A stretch of 42,425 nt of DNA from CAYMRB01 sp964392615 (GTDB lineage Bacteria > Planctomycetota > UBA8108), in contig CAYMRB010000023.1 in NCBI GenBank assembly GCA_964392615.1, forward strand, positions 1 to 42,425, written 5' to 3'. Position numbers and translations under genes: made by a program. A model generated the notes under the pieces. It worked only from the letters and a program-made list of their open reading frames with translations, was not told the origin of the DNA and made no database searches. Positions 8,532 through 16,389 of this stretch are shown here, one piece after another; the stretch's first letter is position 1, and the number at the start of each line of letters is the position of its first letter.

Positions 8532-11500
8532 ATGAAGATACTGATCTGGATCGCTGGTCTCGTCCTGTTCCTCGGGTTCGCCGGTCTCGCGCTGTTCTTC
8601 GCGCCGCCGCCGGGTCACGCGCTCGGTCCGACGGACGCGGAGGACTCGACCTGGGTTCGCTCGCGTGTGCTCGATGAGCTGCGCGGCGAAGTCGACGAGG
8701 CGTGCGATGGGGCGCAGCGGATGCTCGGGTCGGAGCTGCGTCGAATCGAGACCGCACTGTGTCGCGCCGACGTCGATGAGCTGCGCGCCCTGCTGCAGCG
8801 CTGGGAGCTCGACACATCGACGCGCGACGACGTCCGCGCGGCGATCGCGGCTTGGCTGGATGGATGGGCGACGCGGACCGATCTCGAGTTCGCATCGCTC
8901 GTGACCCAGGAGGGCGAGATCCTGACGAGTCGGGGCGCAGGCAAGGCGTCCGAGGAGCTGACCACTCGCGATAGCGCGCGCCTGCAGCTTCTCGCCGAGC
9001 CATTCCTACGCGACGGTCGCTGCAGCGTCGGAATCGAGCTCGTTCCCGCGCCTCTCGTCGCGACTCCCGACACCGCCGCGGCGGACGCGGGCCCGACGAC
9101 AGCGGGGACCGATAGTCCTTCGAACGTCACGGAGGAGTCGGACAAGGTGCTCTGCCTGGCCGGCGGGAAGAGCGTCTGGGTGCGCCCCGACGCTCCGCAC
9201 TCGCTCCTTCTCGCCGGTGTTCGCGCCGGTGGTCTGCTCGAGCGCAGCGCGACGAACTGGAACCCCAGCGCCAGCGAGCTGCGTTGGCATCTCTTCGCCG
9301 ATCCCGGCGATGGCCCGCCGGTCGTCGTCGCAGGAGATCGACTGGGCGCGTCCGTGCGACGGGGGCTGGTCCGCGAGCTGCTGCTGAAGGACGTCAGCGA
9401 GCTGCCCGGCTTCACCGAGGTCGGCGTTCAAGTCGGCCGCTGGCGAGCGCTGCGTTCCGGCGCGGGCCTGCTGGTCGGTGGGTGGGGCGTGACCGTCGAC
9501 GGCGCGTACCTCGAGTCGGCGACGAGAGTCGCGAGCGACGTCCCCGCCACCGCGCGTGGATTCCTCGGATCGAGCGCGCTCGATCTCGTCGTCACGACGA
9601 TCCTCGTGCTCGCCGGGCTCGGTGTCCTCGGCATCTTCCTCGCGCTGTGGGCGCGGCTCGTGCGTCCGAAGCCAAGCGCCGCCGCGACGCGCGCAGCGGT
9701 GCGCGCGACGGCTCCGTCCGGAAGCGCAACCGTCGTCGACGTCGAGGCGTTGCAGGAAGTGGCCGGCATGGCCGACACCATCTCGCAGACGCGGGAGACG
9801 GTCGAACGCGTCGAGGCCGGCTTCGATGCGTTCCTCGATCGGGCCGAGGGCGTGATCCAGGAGCGTCTGCAGAGCATCTCGAGCTCTCCGGAGGCATTGC
9901 CGACGGAGATCCGCGACCAGCTCGCCGACCTCTTCGCGCGGATCGACGGGTTTTCGGCGGACCTGCAGGTGGCCCGTGGCGATCTCGGTGCGACCGAGGA
10001 CGACGCGCCGGCGTCGGCTGCGGTGGGACCGGACGATCTCGAGCGATTCGACACGCGGATGGAGGGCGTCGCCGCGAGGCTGGGCGACATCGAAACCCGG
10101 CTCGTCGACTTCTTCGCCATCGTTCAGCGGGAGTCGAACGAATCGCGTCAGGAGGCCGTGCAGGCCGAGGTCGCGCGTCTCGAGGAGCGGTGGCGTCGCC
10201 ACGTCGACACGTTCCGTCGCGAGGTCGACGACGCGCTCGAGCAGGGCAAGGGGCTCGCGAGCGCGCTCGAGGAAGCGCACGAGGTCGAGTCCGCGCTGCG
10301 TGCAGACCTCGCCGCGGCCGAGGAGGTCGAGGACAAGCTGCGTCAGAAGCTCGAGTCGACGCATCTGCGGTGCGAGCAGATGGCGTTGCAGGAGAACGCG
10401 GCGGTGCGGCGCGTTCACAACCTCGAGACGAATGCCGAAGGAGACGTCCAGGAATCGACGACCTTGCGTCGTGAAGCCGAGACGCTACGGTCGGAGGTCG
10501 AGCGTCTGAGAGGCGAGCTGCAGAATGCGCGCAGCGACGCGAACGGCTCGGACGAATCCGCTCAGTCGCTGAACGCCGATCTCGAGAGCCGCACTGCGGA
10601 GGTCCAGCGCCTCGAGGAGGAGAACAACGCGCTGCGCGAGGAGCTCGATCAGTCGCGGGGTTCGGTCGACGCGCTGCGCGAGGAGCGCCACGCGTTCGGC
10701 GAGGAGGGCGCCAGGCTGCGCGAGGAGCTCGCCACGAGCTTGGAGCGCGCCGGGGAGCTCGAGCAGGAGCTCGCGACGCTACGCGGTGCAGCGGCGACAC
10801 GTGTCGAGACCCTCGTCGCGGAGAAGGACGCCATCGCGGCGGAGAACGAGACGCTCGTGGCCGACAAGGAGACCCTCACGGCGGAGCGGAACGCTCTCGC
10901 GGAAGAGAGGGAATCGGTCGCGGCGGAGAAGGAATCCTTCGCCGCGGAGAACGGCGTTCTCGAGGCGGAGAAGGAAGCCCTCCTCGCGGAGAGGGCCGAG
11001 CTCGTCGCGCGAAAGGAAGAGCTCGCGGCGGAGAAGGACGTTCTTACCATGGCGAAGGCCGAGCTCGACGCCGACCGCGCGCGTCTGTCCGACGAGCTCG
11101 CCACGCTGCGAGCGAGCGCCAGCGCCCAGCCCGAGCCGCCGAGCGCGATGGAGGTGCCGCTGCCCCATGGCGGGGAGACGGCGATCGAGTCCTCCGATGC
11201 GGCGCAAGACCGCGAGGACTTTCTGCGGCTTTACGACGAGGTCGAGCAACTGCGCCAGGACAAGGAGAGCGAGCGCGCCGCACACGAGCAACTCGCGTCC
11301 GAGCGCGAGGAGCTCCTGCGCCGAGTGCGCGAGCTCGAGGACACGCTGCGCGACAGCGAAGCGCAGGCCGGAACGACGGCGGCCGTCGTCGGCGCGAGCT
11401 GTGGCGTCGACGCGTCGGGCGATGCCGCGCGGCATGGATCCGCGCAGGCGCTCGAGCAAGAGCTCGCGGACTTGCGCGAGGAGATCGAGGGCGTGCAGGG

Positions 11501-12233
11501 ATTCCAGGGCGCGCTGATCGCGGGCAATTTGCCGACGGCGGTCGGTGCGGTGGACACGAACCTCAAGGTGTTCGTGTGGAATCCCGCGGCCGAGTCGTTC
11601 TGGGGCGTTCCGGCGCCGCAAGCGCTCGGCGAGAGCCTCCGCGAGGTCGGCCTGTCGCCGCACGATCTGCACGCGACGCTCCTGGCCGAGCTCGACGCGG
11701 TCATCGCCAGCGGCCAACCGCGGAAGACGCGCATCGCGTCGTACGCGACCGCGGACGAGGGCGAGCTCTTCGTGCGTCTCTGGCTCGAGCCCGTGCTCGA
11801 CGTCGACGCCGCCGTGGCGGGGGTCATCTTCAGCGTCGAGGACTTGACGCTCGTGACAGAACGGGACGTCGAGCTGCGTCTGCAGACCCAATTCCAGGAC
11901 AGCCTGACGAGCTCGATCCCGATGGGCCTCGTCGTCACCGATCCGACGTTCCGCGTCGTCAGCTGGAATCGGCACGCGGCGGCGATCTTCGGTGTCGACG
12001 AGAACGACGCGCTCGACGCGAATCTGCTCGAGCTCACCGGGCCTTACTCCCGAGACGGATTCGAGTCGGCGCTTCGACTGGCAGCCGAGTGCGGTCTGCC
12101 GGGGCGCTTTGTCGTCCACGAGGCCGACAACGACGACATCGTCGTCACGCTCGCACCGTTCTGCACCGAGAGCGGCAAGGGCCGCGGCTGGCTGCTGCTG
12201 CTCGAAGTGCTGCTCGAGGAAGAGGTCGTGTAG
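8532..12233 (+). CDS. Membrane sensor-like protein: TM - extracytoplasmic domain - TM - long coiled coil - two PAS domains, no output domain
   Basis: 1233 aa. TM1 is at about 4-24 and TM2 at about 347-372, so residues 25-346 form an extracytoplasmic domain, as in membrane receptors. Residues about 400-980 are almost entirely charged heptads, a very long coiled coil. Two PAS-like domains close the protein, from about 995 (VGAVDTNLKVFVWNPAAESF) and from about 1124 (MGLVVTDPTFRVVSWNRHAA). No histidine kinase, GGDEF, EAL, phosphatase or DNA-binding domain follows: the protein ends 15 bp before the convergent glyA stop. It may therefore signal by oligomerisation or by binding a partner kinase, or may be structural. 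The ATG at 8532 puts TM1 directly at the N terminus; an AT-poor CGCG-TTTT-CGCG hairpin (8518-8529) lies just in front. A heptad cassette array sits at 10818-11090. Domain calls are by eye. Confidence 0.83.
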   Translation: MKILIWIAGLVLFLGFAGLALFFAPPPGHALGPTDAEDSTWVRSRVLDELRGEVDEACDGAQRMLGSELRRIETALCRADVDELRALLQRWELDTSTRDDVRAAIAAWLDGWATRTDLEFASLVTQEGEILTSRGAGKASEELTTRDSARLQLLAEPFLRDGRCSVGIELVPAPLVATPDTAAADAGPTTAGTDSPSNVTEESDKVLCLAGGKSVWVRPDAPHSLLLAGVRAGGLLERSATNWNPSASELRWHLFADPGDGPPVVVAGDRLGASVRRGLVRELLLKDVSELPGFTEVGVQVGRWRALRSGAGLLVGGWGVTVDGAYLESATRVASDVPATARGFLGSSALDLVVTTILVLAGLGVLGIFLALWARLVRPKPSAAATRAAVRATAPSGSATVVDVEALQEVAGMADTISQTRETVERVEAGFDAFLDRAEGVIQERLQSISSSPEALPTEIRDQLADLFARIDGFSADLQVARGDLGATEDDAPASAAVGPDDLERFDTRMEGVAARLGDIETRLVDFFAIVQRESNESRQEAVQAEVARLEERWRRHVDTFRREVDDALEQGKGLASALEEAHEVESALRADLAAAEEVEDKLRQKLESTHLRCEQMALQENAAVRRVHNLETNAEGDVQESTTLRREAETLRSEVERLRGELQNARSDANGSDESAQSLNADLESRTAEVQRLEEENNALREELDQSRGSVDALREERHAFGEEGARLREELATSLERAGELEQELATLRGAAATRVETLVAEKDAIAAENETLVADKETLTAERNALAEERESVAAEKESFAAENGVLEAEKEALLAERAELVARKEELAAEKDVLTMAKAELDADRARLSDELATLRASASAQPEPPSAMEVPLPHGGETAIESSDAAQDREDFLRLYDEVEQLRQDKESERAAHEQLASEREELLRRVRELEDTLRDSEAQAGTTAAVVGASCGVDASGDAARHGSAQALEQELADLREEIEGVQGFQGALIAGNLPTAVGAVDTNLKVFVWNPAAESFWGVPAPQALGESLREVGLSPHDLHATLLAELDAVIASGQPRKTRIASYATADEGELFVRLWLEPVLDVDAAVAGVIFSVEDLTLVTERDVELRLQTQFQDSLTSSIPMGLVVTDPTFRVVSWNRHAAAIFGVDENDALDANLLELTGPYSRDGFESALRLAAECGLPGRFVVHEADNDDIVVTLAPFCTESGKGRGWLLLLEVLLEEEVV
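10818..11090 (+). repeat. Thirteen 21-bp heptad cassettes inside the coiled-coil gene
   Basis: Residues 763-853 of the host protein read as thirteen uninterrupted seven-residue units of the form AEKxxLx (examples: AEKDAIA, AENETLV, ADKETLT, AEKESFA, AERAELV, AEKDVLT). At DNA level the recurring core is GCGGAGAAGGA with variants, in a strict 21-bp period. The phase is kept with no skip residue, which suggests expansion by slipped pairing or unequal exchange of a coiled-coil unit. Confidence 0.85.
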
Positions 12234-12248
12234 GCCGCGACCGTCGGG

Positions 12249-13502
12249 TCAGATCTCGATTCCCGGCGCCGGGAACGCCGAGCACACCTCGAGCACCTCG
12301 GCGCGGACCGCCGCGAGCTTCGCGTCGTCCGTAGCCGCGCCGACGACGGTGTCGATCCATTCGGCGATGCGCAGCATCTCGGCTTCCTTCATGCCGCGCG
12401 ATGTGACCGACGACGTGCCGAGGCGGATGCCGCTCGGGTCGAACGGCTTGCGCGGGTCGAACGGGATCGCGTTCGAATTCGTCTCGATGCCGGCCTTCTG
12501 CAACGCCGTCGACGTCTCCTTGCCGCTCAGGCCCTTGGCCGTCGCGTCGAAGAGGACGAGGTGGTTGTCGGTGCCGCCCGTGACCAGCTCGAAGCCACGC
12601 TCCATCAGCGCGCCGGCGAGCGTCCTCGCGTTGGCGACGACCTGCGCCGCGTACTGGCGGAACTCGTCGGTGGCCGCTTCCTTCAGCGCGACGGCGATGC
12701 CCGCAGTCGTGTGATTGTGCGGTCCGCCCTGCAGCCCGGGGAAGATCGCGCGGTCGATCGGTCGCGCGTACTCCTCGGTGCACAGGATCATGCCGCCGCG
12801 CGGGCCGCGCAGCGTCTTGTGCGTCGTCGTCGTGACGATCGGACAGTGCGGGAACGGGTTCGGATGCACGCCGCCGGCGACGAGGCCCGCGAAGTGGGCG
12901 ATGTCCGCGGCGACGACCGCGTCGACCTCCGCCGCGATCTCGGCGAACGCCTCGAAGTCCCACACGCGCGGATAGGCCGACGCGCCGGTGAAGATCAGCT
13001 TCGGCCTCTCGCGTCGCGCGAGGTCTCGCACCTGATCCATGTCGATGCGGTGCGTCTCCGGGTGAAGCTCGTACTGGATCGCATTGTACTGGATGCCCGA
13101 GAAGTTGACCTTCCAGCCGTGCGTCAAGTGACCGCCGAACGGCAAGCTCAGGCCCATGATCGTGTCGCCCGGCTTCAGCAGCGCGAGATAGACCGCCTGG
13201 TTCGCCGGTGAGCCGGAGTACGGCTGCACGTTTGCGTGCTCGGCGCCGAACAGCGCCTTGGCGCGCTCGATCGCGAGCCGCTCGACCTGGTCGATGTACT
13301 CCTGGCCCTCGTAGTAGCGTCGCCCGGCGTAGCCCTCCGAGTACTTGTTGGTCAGGACGGTACCGGTCGCCTGCATCACGGCCTTCGACGCGTAGTTCTC
13401 CGACGCGATCAGCCGGATGCTCTGGGCCTGGCGCTTCTCCTCATCTTGGATCAGCGCGTGGATATCGGGGTCGGTAGCCAGCAGGGCGGGGAGTTCTGAC
13501 AT
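12249..13502 (-). CDS. glyA: Serine hydroxymethyltransferase
   Basis: 417 aa, the normal bacterial length. The enzyme interconverts serine and glycine using tetrahydrofolate and PLP in the cytoplasm, supplying one-carbon units. Family signatures run from end to end: SIRLIASENYAS, TNKYSEGYAGRRYYEGQEYID, the PLP-binding segment TTTTHKTLRGPRGG with the Schiff-base lysine at K229 (the same number as in E. coli GlyA), and the C-terminal PSGIRLGTSSVTSRG. The frame stays open to 14207, but the extra upstream part is low-complexity and has no family similarity. The ATG at 13502 starts exactly where GlyA proteins start (MSELPALL). There is no strong ribosome site in front. It is convergent with the PAS protein (15 bp apart) and divergent from the small membrane protein at 13625. 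I see no glycine riboswitch in the 122-bp leader. Confidence 0.97.
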   Translation of the reverse strand: MSELPALLATDPDIHALIQDEEKRQAQSIRLIASENYASKAVMQATGTVLTNKYSEGYAGRRYYEGQEYIDQVERLAIERAKALFGAEHANVQPYSGSPANQAVYLALLKPGDTIMGLSLPFGGHLTHGWKVNFSGIQYNAIQYELHPETHRIDMDQVRDLARRERPKLIFTGASAYPRVWDFEAFAEIAAEVDAVVAADIAHFAGLVAGGVHPNPFPHCPIVTTTTHKTLRGPRGGMILCTEEYARPIDRAIFPGLQGGPHNHTTAGIAVALKEAATDEFRQYAAQVVANARTLAGALMERGFELVTGGTDNHLVLFDATAKGLSGKETSTALQKAGIETNSNAIPFDPRKPFDPSGIRLGTSSVTSRGMKEAEMLRIAEWIDTVVGAATDDAKLAAVRAEVLEVCSAFPAPGIEI

Positions 13503-13624
13503 CGTTCGGCTCGCTCGGATCCGCGGGGGATAGGTGTGATACGGGGGCTGTACTTTAGCCGAGAGGCAGGTCGGCGTCGACGCTACAATGCCGCGTCTCG
13601 AGCGCTGAATGCTTCCACGGTCCG

Positions 13625-14209
13625 ATGACCCCGCCTGACGATCCAGATACCGAGTCCGTCGACATCCCGAATGCCGGCGACGTCCCGCTGCCGCCTTCGG
13701 ATTGCGAGTTCGAGGACGAGCCCCCCGGCGCCTACCTGAGGGGTCTGCGTCTCGGCCTCTGGGCGCTGATTTGGAACGTCGCTCACTTCGCGGCCGCCGT
13801 CCTCGTCGCCGCGGTGTGGCTGACCGGAGGGGCCGACCCGGCCGATCGGGACGCGTGGGCGCTCCTGGCGGTCCTCTGGGCTCTCGTGCCGGTGTCGGCG
13901 TCGATCGGCGTCCTTTGCGTCTTCGCGGTGGGGCGGTACAGCGACCGGGGATTCGGTTTCCTCGGCGGATCGTCGCTGGCCCTCGGCGTCGCGACGCTGG
14001 CCGTCTGGGGCGTCTTGCGCTTCGGGCTCGAGGTCGAGTTCCCGCTCGGCGAGGACAGCCCGCCCGTCGACGCGTCGGTCGGCCGGGCCGCGTCGCCCAT
14101 TGACCGCGCTGACCACCGTGATATGAAGTTGTCATTTGGTAGGCCGGCCGGGTCTGCCGTAAGCTGCGGGCCCCAATCGGCCACACACGAATCCTGGAGA
14201 CGTCCATGA
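13625..14209 (+). CDS. Small membrane protein of unknown function (about three TM segments)
   Basis: 194 aa, no family recognised. An acidic, proline-rich N terminus (about 1-35) precedes three hydrophobic segments at about 44-66, 77-102 and 111-133. The last 60 residues are polar and look like untranslated DNA read as protein, so the true 3' boundary of function is unclear. The stop overlaps the start of the cupredoxin gene (ATGA at 14206-14209), which could couple their translation. Because that gene has its own good ribosome site (CTGGAGACGTCC before ATG), the overlap may be accidental. The opposite strand is also open here as an upstream extension of glyA, but without hydrophobic or family signal. 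It is probably a real gene, with moderate confidence only. Confidence 0.55.
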   Translation: MTPPDDPDTESVDIPNAGDVPLPPSDCEFEDEPPGAYLRGLRLGLWALIWNVAHFAAAVLVAAVWLTGGADPADRDAWALLAVLWALVPVSASIGVLCVFAVGRYSDRGFGFLGGSSLALGVATLAVWGVLRFGLEVEFPLGEDSPPVDASVGRAASPIDRADHRDMKLSFGRPAGSAVSCGPQSATHESWRRP

Positions 14210-15042
14210 CACCACGAGCGACTCATGCCGCTGCGCTGCTGGCGATCGTCGCCCTCGCGGGGTGGGGCTGTACCGAGCGCAAGGAAGTCCCCCCGAGCGG
14301 CGACCCCGGCGCGGCGTCGCCAGCGCCCCCCAACGCCGACGCCGACGCCGACGCCGGCGCGATGGCCGGCTCCGGCTACACCGTGAAGGAGGTTACCGAC
14401 GGCGGCACGCTTTCGGTGACCGCGCTCTGGAAGGGGGCGGAGGTGCCGACGCCCGCGAAGATCAACGTCAACGTCAACACCGATCAATGCGGCGGCAAGG
14501 TGATCGAGGAGAAGCTGATCGTCGACGCGGAGTCGCGCGGCATTCGCGACATCGTCGTGCGGATCGACGGCATCCACGCCGGCAAGGAGCCGCCCGCCGA
14601 GGTCGCGATCAACAACCGCGACTGCACATTCGTCCCGCACGTCGCGGTCGCCGTCGTGAGGCAGCGCGGTTTCAAGGGCACGAAGATCAAGCCGTTCAAC
14701 AGCGACCCGTTCCTGCATACGTCCCGGGGCGAATTGAACGGCGTGTTGCTTTTCGACGCGCTGCTGCATCAGGGGGATTCGTACCCCGGCAAGGCCCCGA
14801 AGCAGACCGGCGTCCTGAAGCTTATCTGCACCGTGCATCCGTGGATGGGCGCGTGGATCTATGTGCACTCGAACCCTTACGTCGCCGTCACCGACGCGAA
14901 GGGGCGCTTGACGATCGATCAGGTACCGCCCGGCAAGTACACGTGGGTTGCGTGGCACGAGACGCTGGGCGAGAAGAAGGGTGAAGTCGAAATCACGGCG
15001 AGCGGCACCGTGGAGCTGTCGCTCGACTTCGACACGAAGTGA
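14206..15042 (+). CDS. Cupredoxin-like lipoprotein with amicyanin-type copper loop
   Basis: 278 aa with a lipoprotein signal peptide (lipobox ending at C22) and an Ala-Asp linker encoded by three GCCGAC repeats (14335-14352). A blue-copper fold is suggested by H145 (DCTFVPHVAVAV) and the loop C208-T-V-H211-P-W-M214. The C-x2-H-x2-M spacing is that of amicyanin, shorter than in plastocyanin or azurin. A small carboxypeptidase-regulatory-like beta domain follows (YVAVTDAKGRLTIDQVPPGKY, about 225-278). The role is inferred to be outer-face electron transfer. The next gene, 40 bp downstream, encodes a di-heme MauG/peroxidase-like lipoprotein, a natural redox partner. Relatives are often annotated loosely as methylamine utilisation proteins; no methylamine dehydrogenase genes are present here. 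GGAG lies 9 bp before the ATG. Confidence 0.85.
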   Translation: MTPRATHAAALLAIVALAGWGCTERKEVPPSGDPGAASPAPPNADADADAGAMAGSGYTVKEVTDGGTLSVTALWKGAEVPTPAKINVNVNTDQCGGKVIEEKLIVDAESRGIRDIVVRIDGIHAGKEPPAEVAINNRDCTFVPHVAVAVVRQRGFKGTKIKPFNSDPFLHTSRGELNGVLLFDALLHQGDSYPGKAPKQTGVLKLICTVHPWMGAWIYVHSNPYVAVTDAKGRLTIDQVPPGKYTWVAWHETLGEKKGEVEITASGTVELSLDFDTK

Positions 15043-15082
15043 GGGCCTGCGCCCGCTCGATGAAATCGGAGGGAGATCCACG

Positions 15083-16156
15083 ATGGAACGTATCGCGAGC
15101 TTAGCCGTCGTCGTTATCGTCTCGGTCTGCTTGGTCACGGGATGCAAGCCTGGCGCGGCACCGCCCGCCGACGACGGCGTGTTGACGCCTGCCACATTCT
15201 CGCTCGAGAGCTTGCCGGTGGGGCTCGACGAGGTGCTCGCCAAGGTGCCGGCTGACAACCCGATCACGAAGGAGAAGATCGAGCTCGGCCGCCATCTCTA
15301 CTTCGACAAGCGTCTGTCGAAGGACGGCACGATCTCGTGCGCGACGTGTCACGATCCCAACAAGGGTTGGACCGACCAAGCAGCCGTCTCGACCGGTATC
15401 GGCGGTCAGAAAGGCGGCCGCAGCGCACCGACTGTCATCAACCGCCTGTTCAGCGACTTGCAGTTCTGGGACGGCCGCGCGGCGAGCCTCGAGGAGCAGG
15501 CTGTCGGTCCGATCGCGAACCCTATCGAGATGGGCGAGACGCACGACGCCGTCGTCGAGAAGCTCTCGGGCATCGCGGGATACAAGCCGCTCTTCAAGGC
15601 CGCGTTCGGCGACGAGACGGTGACCATCGACCGCATCGGCCAGGCGATCGCGACGTTCGAGCGCACGATCGTGTCGGGCAACTCGCCGTACGACAAGTTC
15701 AAGGCCGGCGACAAGACGGCGCTCAGCGAGTCGGCGCAGCGCGGCATGGCCATCTTCTTCGACAACAACAAGGGCCGCTGCTCGATCTGCCACACCGGCC
15801 ACAACTTCACCGACGAGACGTACCACAACCTCGGCGTCGGATTCGATGGCGATCCCTCGAAGCACCAGGGCCGCGTCGAGATCACGAAGAAGCCCGAGGA
15901 CACCGGCGCCTACAAGACGCCGACCCTGCGCAACATCGCGCAAACCGCGCCGTACATGCACGACGGCAGCGAGAAGACGCTCGAGGCGGTCGTTCGGCTC
16001 TACGTCGAGGGCGGCGTCAAGGACGGCAACCCGCATCTCGATCCGGAGATGAAGCCCCTCGAGTTGACCGCAGACGAGCGCAAGGATCTCGTCGAGTTCA
16101 TGAAGGCGCTGACGGGCGAGGTGACGCGCGTCGAAGTGCCGACGCCGGTCGAGTAG
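15083..16156 (+). CDS. Di-heme cytochrome c peroxidase / MauG-family lipoprotein
   Basis: 357 aa lipoprotein (LVTG before C21). Two c-type heme sites are seen: C86-A-T-C-H (SCATCHDPNKGW) and C233-S-I-C-H (CSICHTGHNF). Between and after them are family landmarks: GRSAPTVINRLF, FWDGRAASLEEQAVGPI, TPTLRNIAQTAPYMHDG (M292, a likely axial ligand) and a C-terminal ELTADERKDLVEFMKAL. The family reduces hydrogen peroxide with electrons from a small cytochrome or blue-copper protein, or (MauG) oxidises a partner protein. The frame opens upstream at 14948 inside the preceding gene. The ATG at 15083 is chosen because GGAGGGAG sits 8-15 bp upstream and the lipoprotein signal begins there. It probably forms a two-gene unit with the cupredoxin. 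Whether it is a peroxidase or MauG-like cannot be settled from sequence reading. Confidence 0.93.
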   Translation: MERIASLAVVVIVSVCLVTGCKPGAAPPADDGVLTPATFSLESLPVGLDEVLAKVPADNPITKEKIELGRHLYFDKRLSKDGTISCATCHDPNKGWTDQAAVSTGIGGQKGGRSAPTVINRLFSDLQFWDGRAASLEEQAVGPIANPIEMGETHDAVVEKLSGIAGYKPLFKAAFGDETVTIDRIGQAIATFERTIVSGNSPYDKFKAGDKTALSESAQRGMAIFFDNNKGRCSICHTGHNFTDETYHNLGVGFDGDPSKHQGRVEITKKPEDTGAYKTPTLRNIAQTAPYMHDGSEKTLEAVVRLYVEGGVKDGNPHLDPEMKPLELTADERKDLVEFMKALTGEVTRVEVPTPVE

Positions 16157-16215
16157 CAGTCCGATGAAAGAGGGCTCCGAGCGCGACGGCGAGTCATTTC
16201 GTCCAGGATCGAGGC

Positions 16216-16255
16216 GTCAGAACGGAGGCAATGTGGTGCATTGTCGAGTTCTGAC
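16216..16255 (+). other. Two-tier hairpin downstream of the peroxidase gene
   Basis: An outer perfect 8-bp inverted repeat (GTCAGAAC / GTTCTGAC) encloses an inner 5-bp stem (CAATG / CATTG) with a TGGTG loop. It lies about 60 bp after the peroxidase stop in DNA with no convincing gene. There is no T-run, so it is not a classic intrinsic terminator; it could be an RNA 3' end structure or an operator. Confidence 0.5.
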
Positions 16256-16339
16256 AACGAAGAGCCTGGGCGAAATGGTCGTCATCGCGCCGGATTGCCT
16301 TTTTCAACGGGCTGGTAGGGGGGAGAGGGGCTACGAGCC

Positions 16340-16384
16340 CAGCGCCTGTGATTCGGAGCCGACCGCGCCGAGTCACAGGCGCTG
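16340..16384. terminator. Long hairpin between convergent genes (bidirectional terminator candidate)
   Basis: CAGCGCCTGTGA at 16340-16351 pairs with TCACAGGCGCTG at 16373-16384. The stem continues inwards through TTCGG / CCGAG with one T-G wobble, giving about 17 bp and an 11-nt loop. It lies five bases after the stop of the minus-strand ankyrin gene and faces the plus-strand peroxidase gene. No T-tract is present on either side, so termination without a U-run, or a transcript-stabilising role, is inferred. Confidence 0.65.
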
Positions 16385-16389
16385 AAGAC

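Noticed and set aside
13490..13500. GAGTTCTGACA shared with 16247-16257
   Set aside because: An 11-base match between the glyA start codons and one arm of a hairpin; different context and no dyad at glyA, so probably chance.
13503..14207. Upstream extension of the glyA frame (235 codons)
   Set aside because: Pro/Arg/Gly low-complexity reading without similarity to GlyA; the normal GlyA start is at 13502.
14335..14358. Short GCCGAC tandem repeat as a possible phase-variation tract
   Set aside because: Only three perfect units, and a 6-bp unit keeps frame; it simply encodes an Ala-Asp linker after the lipoprotein signal.
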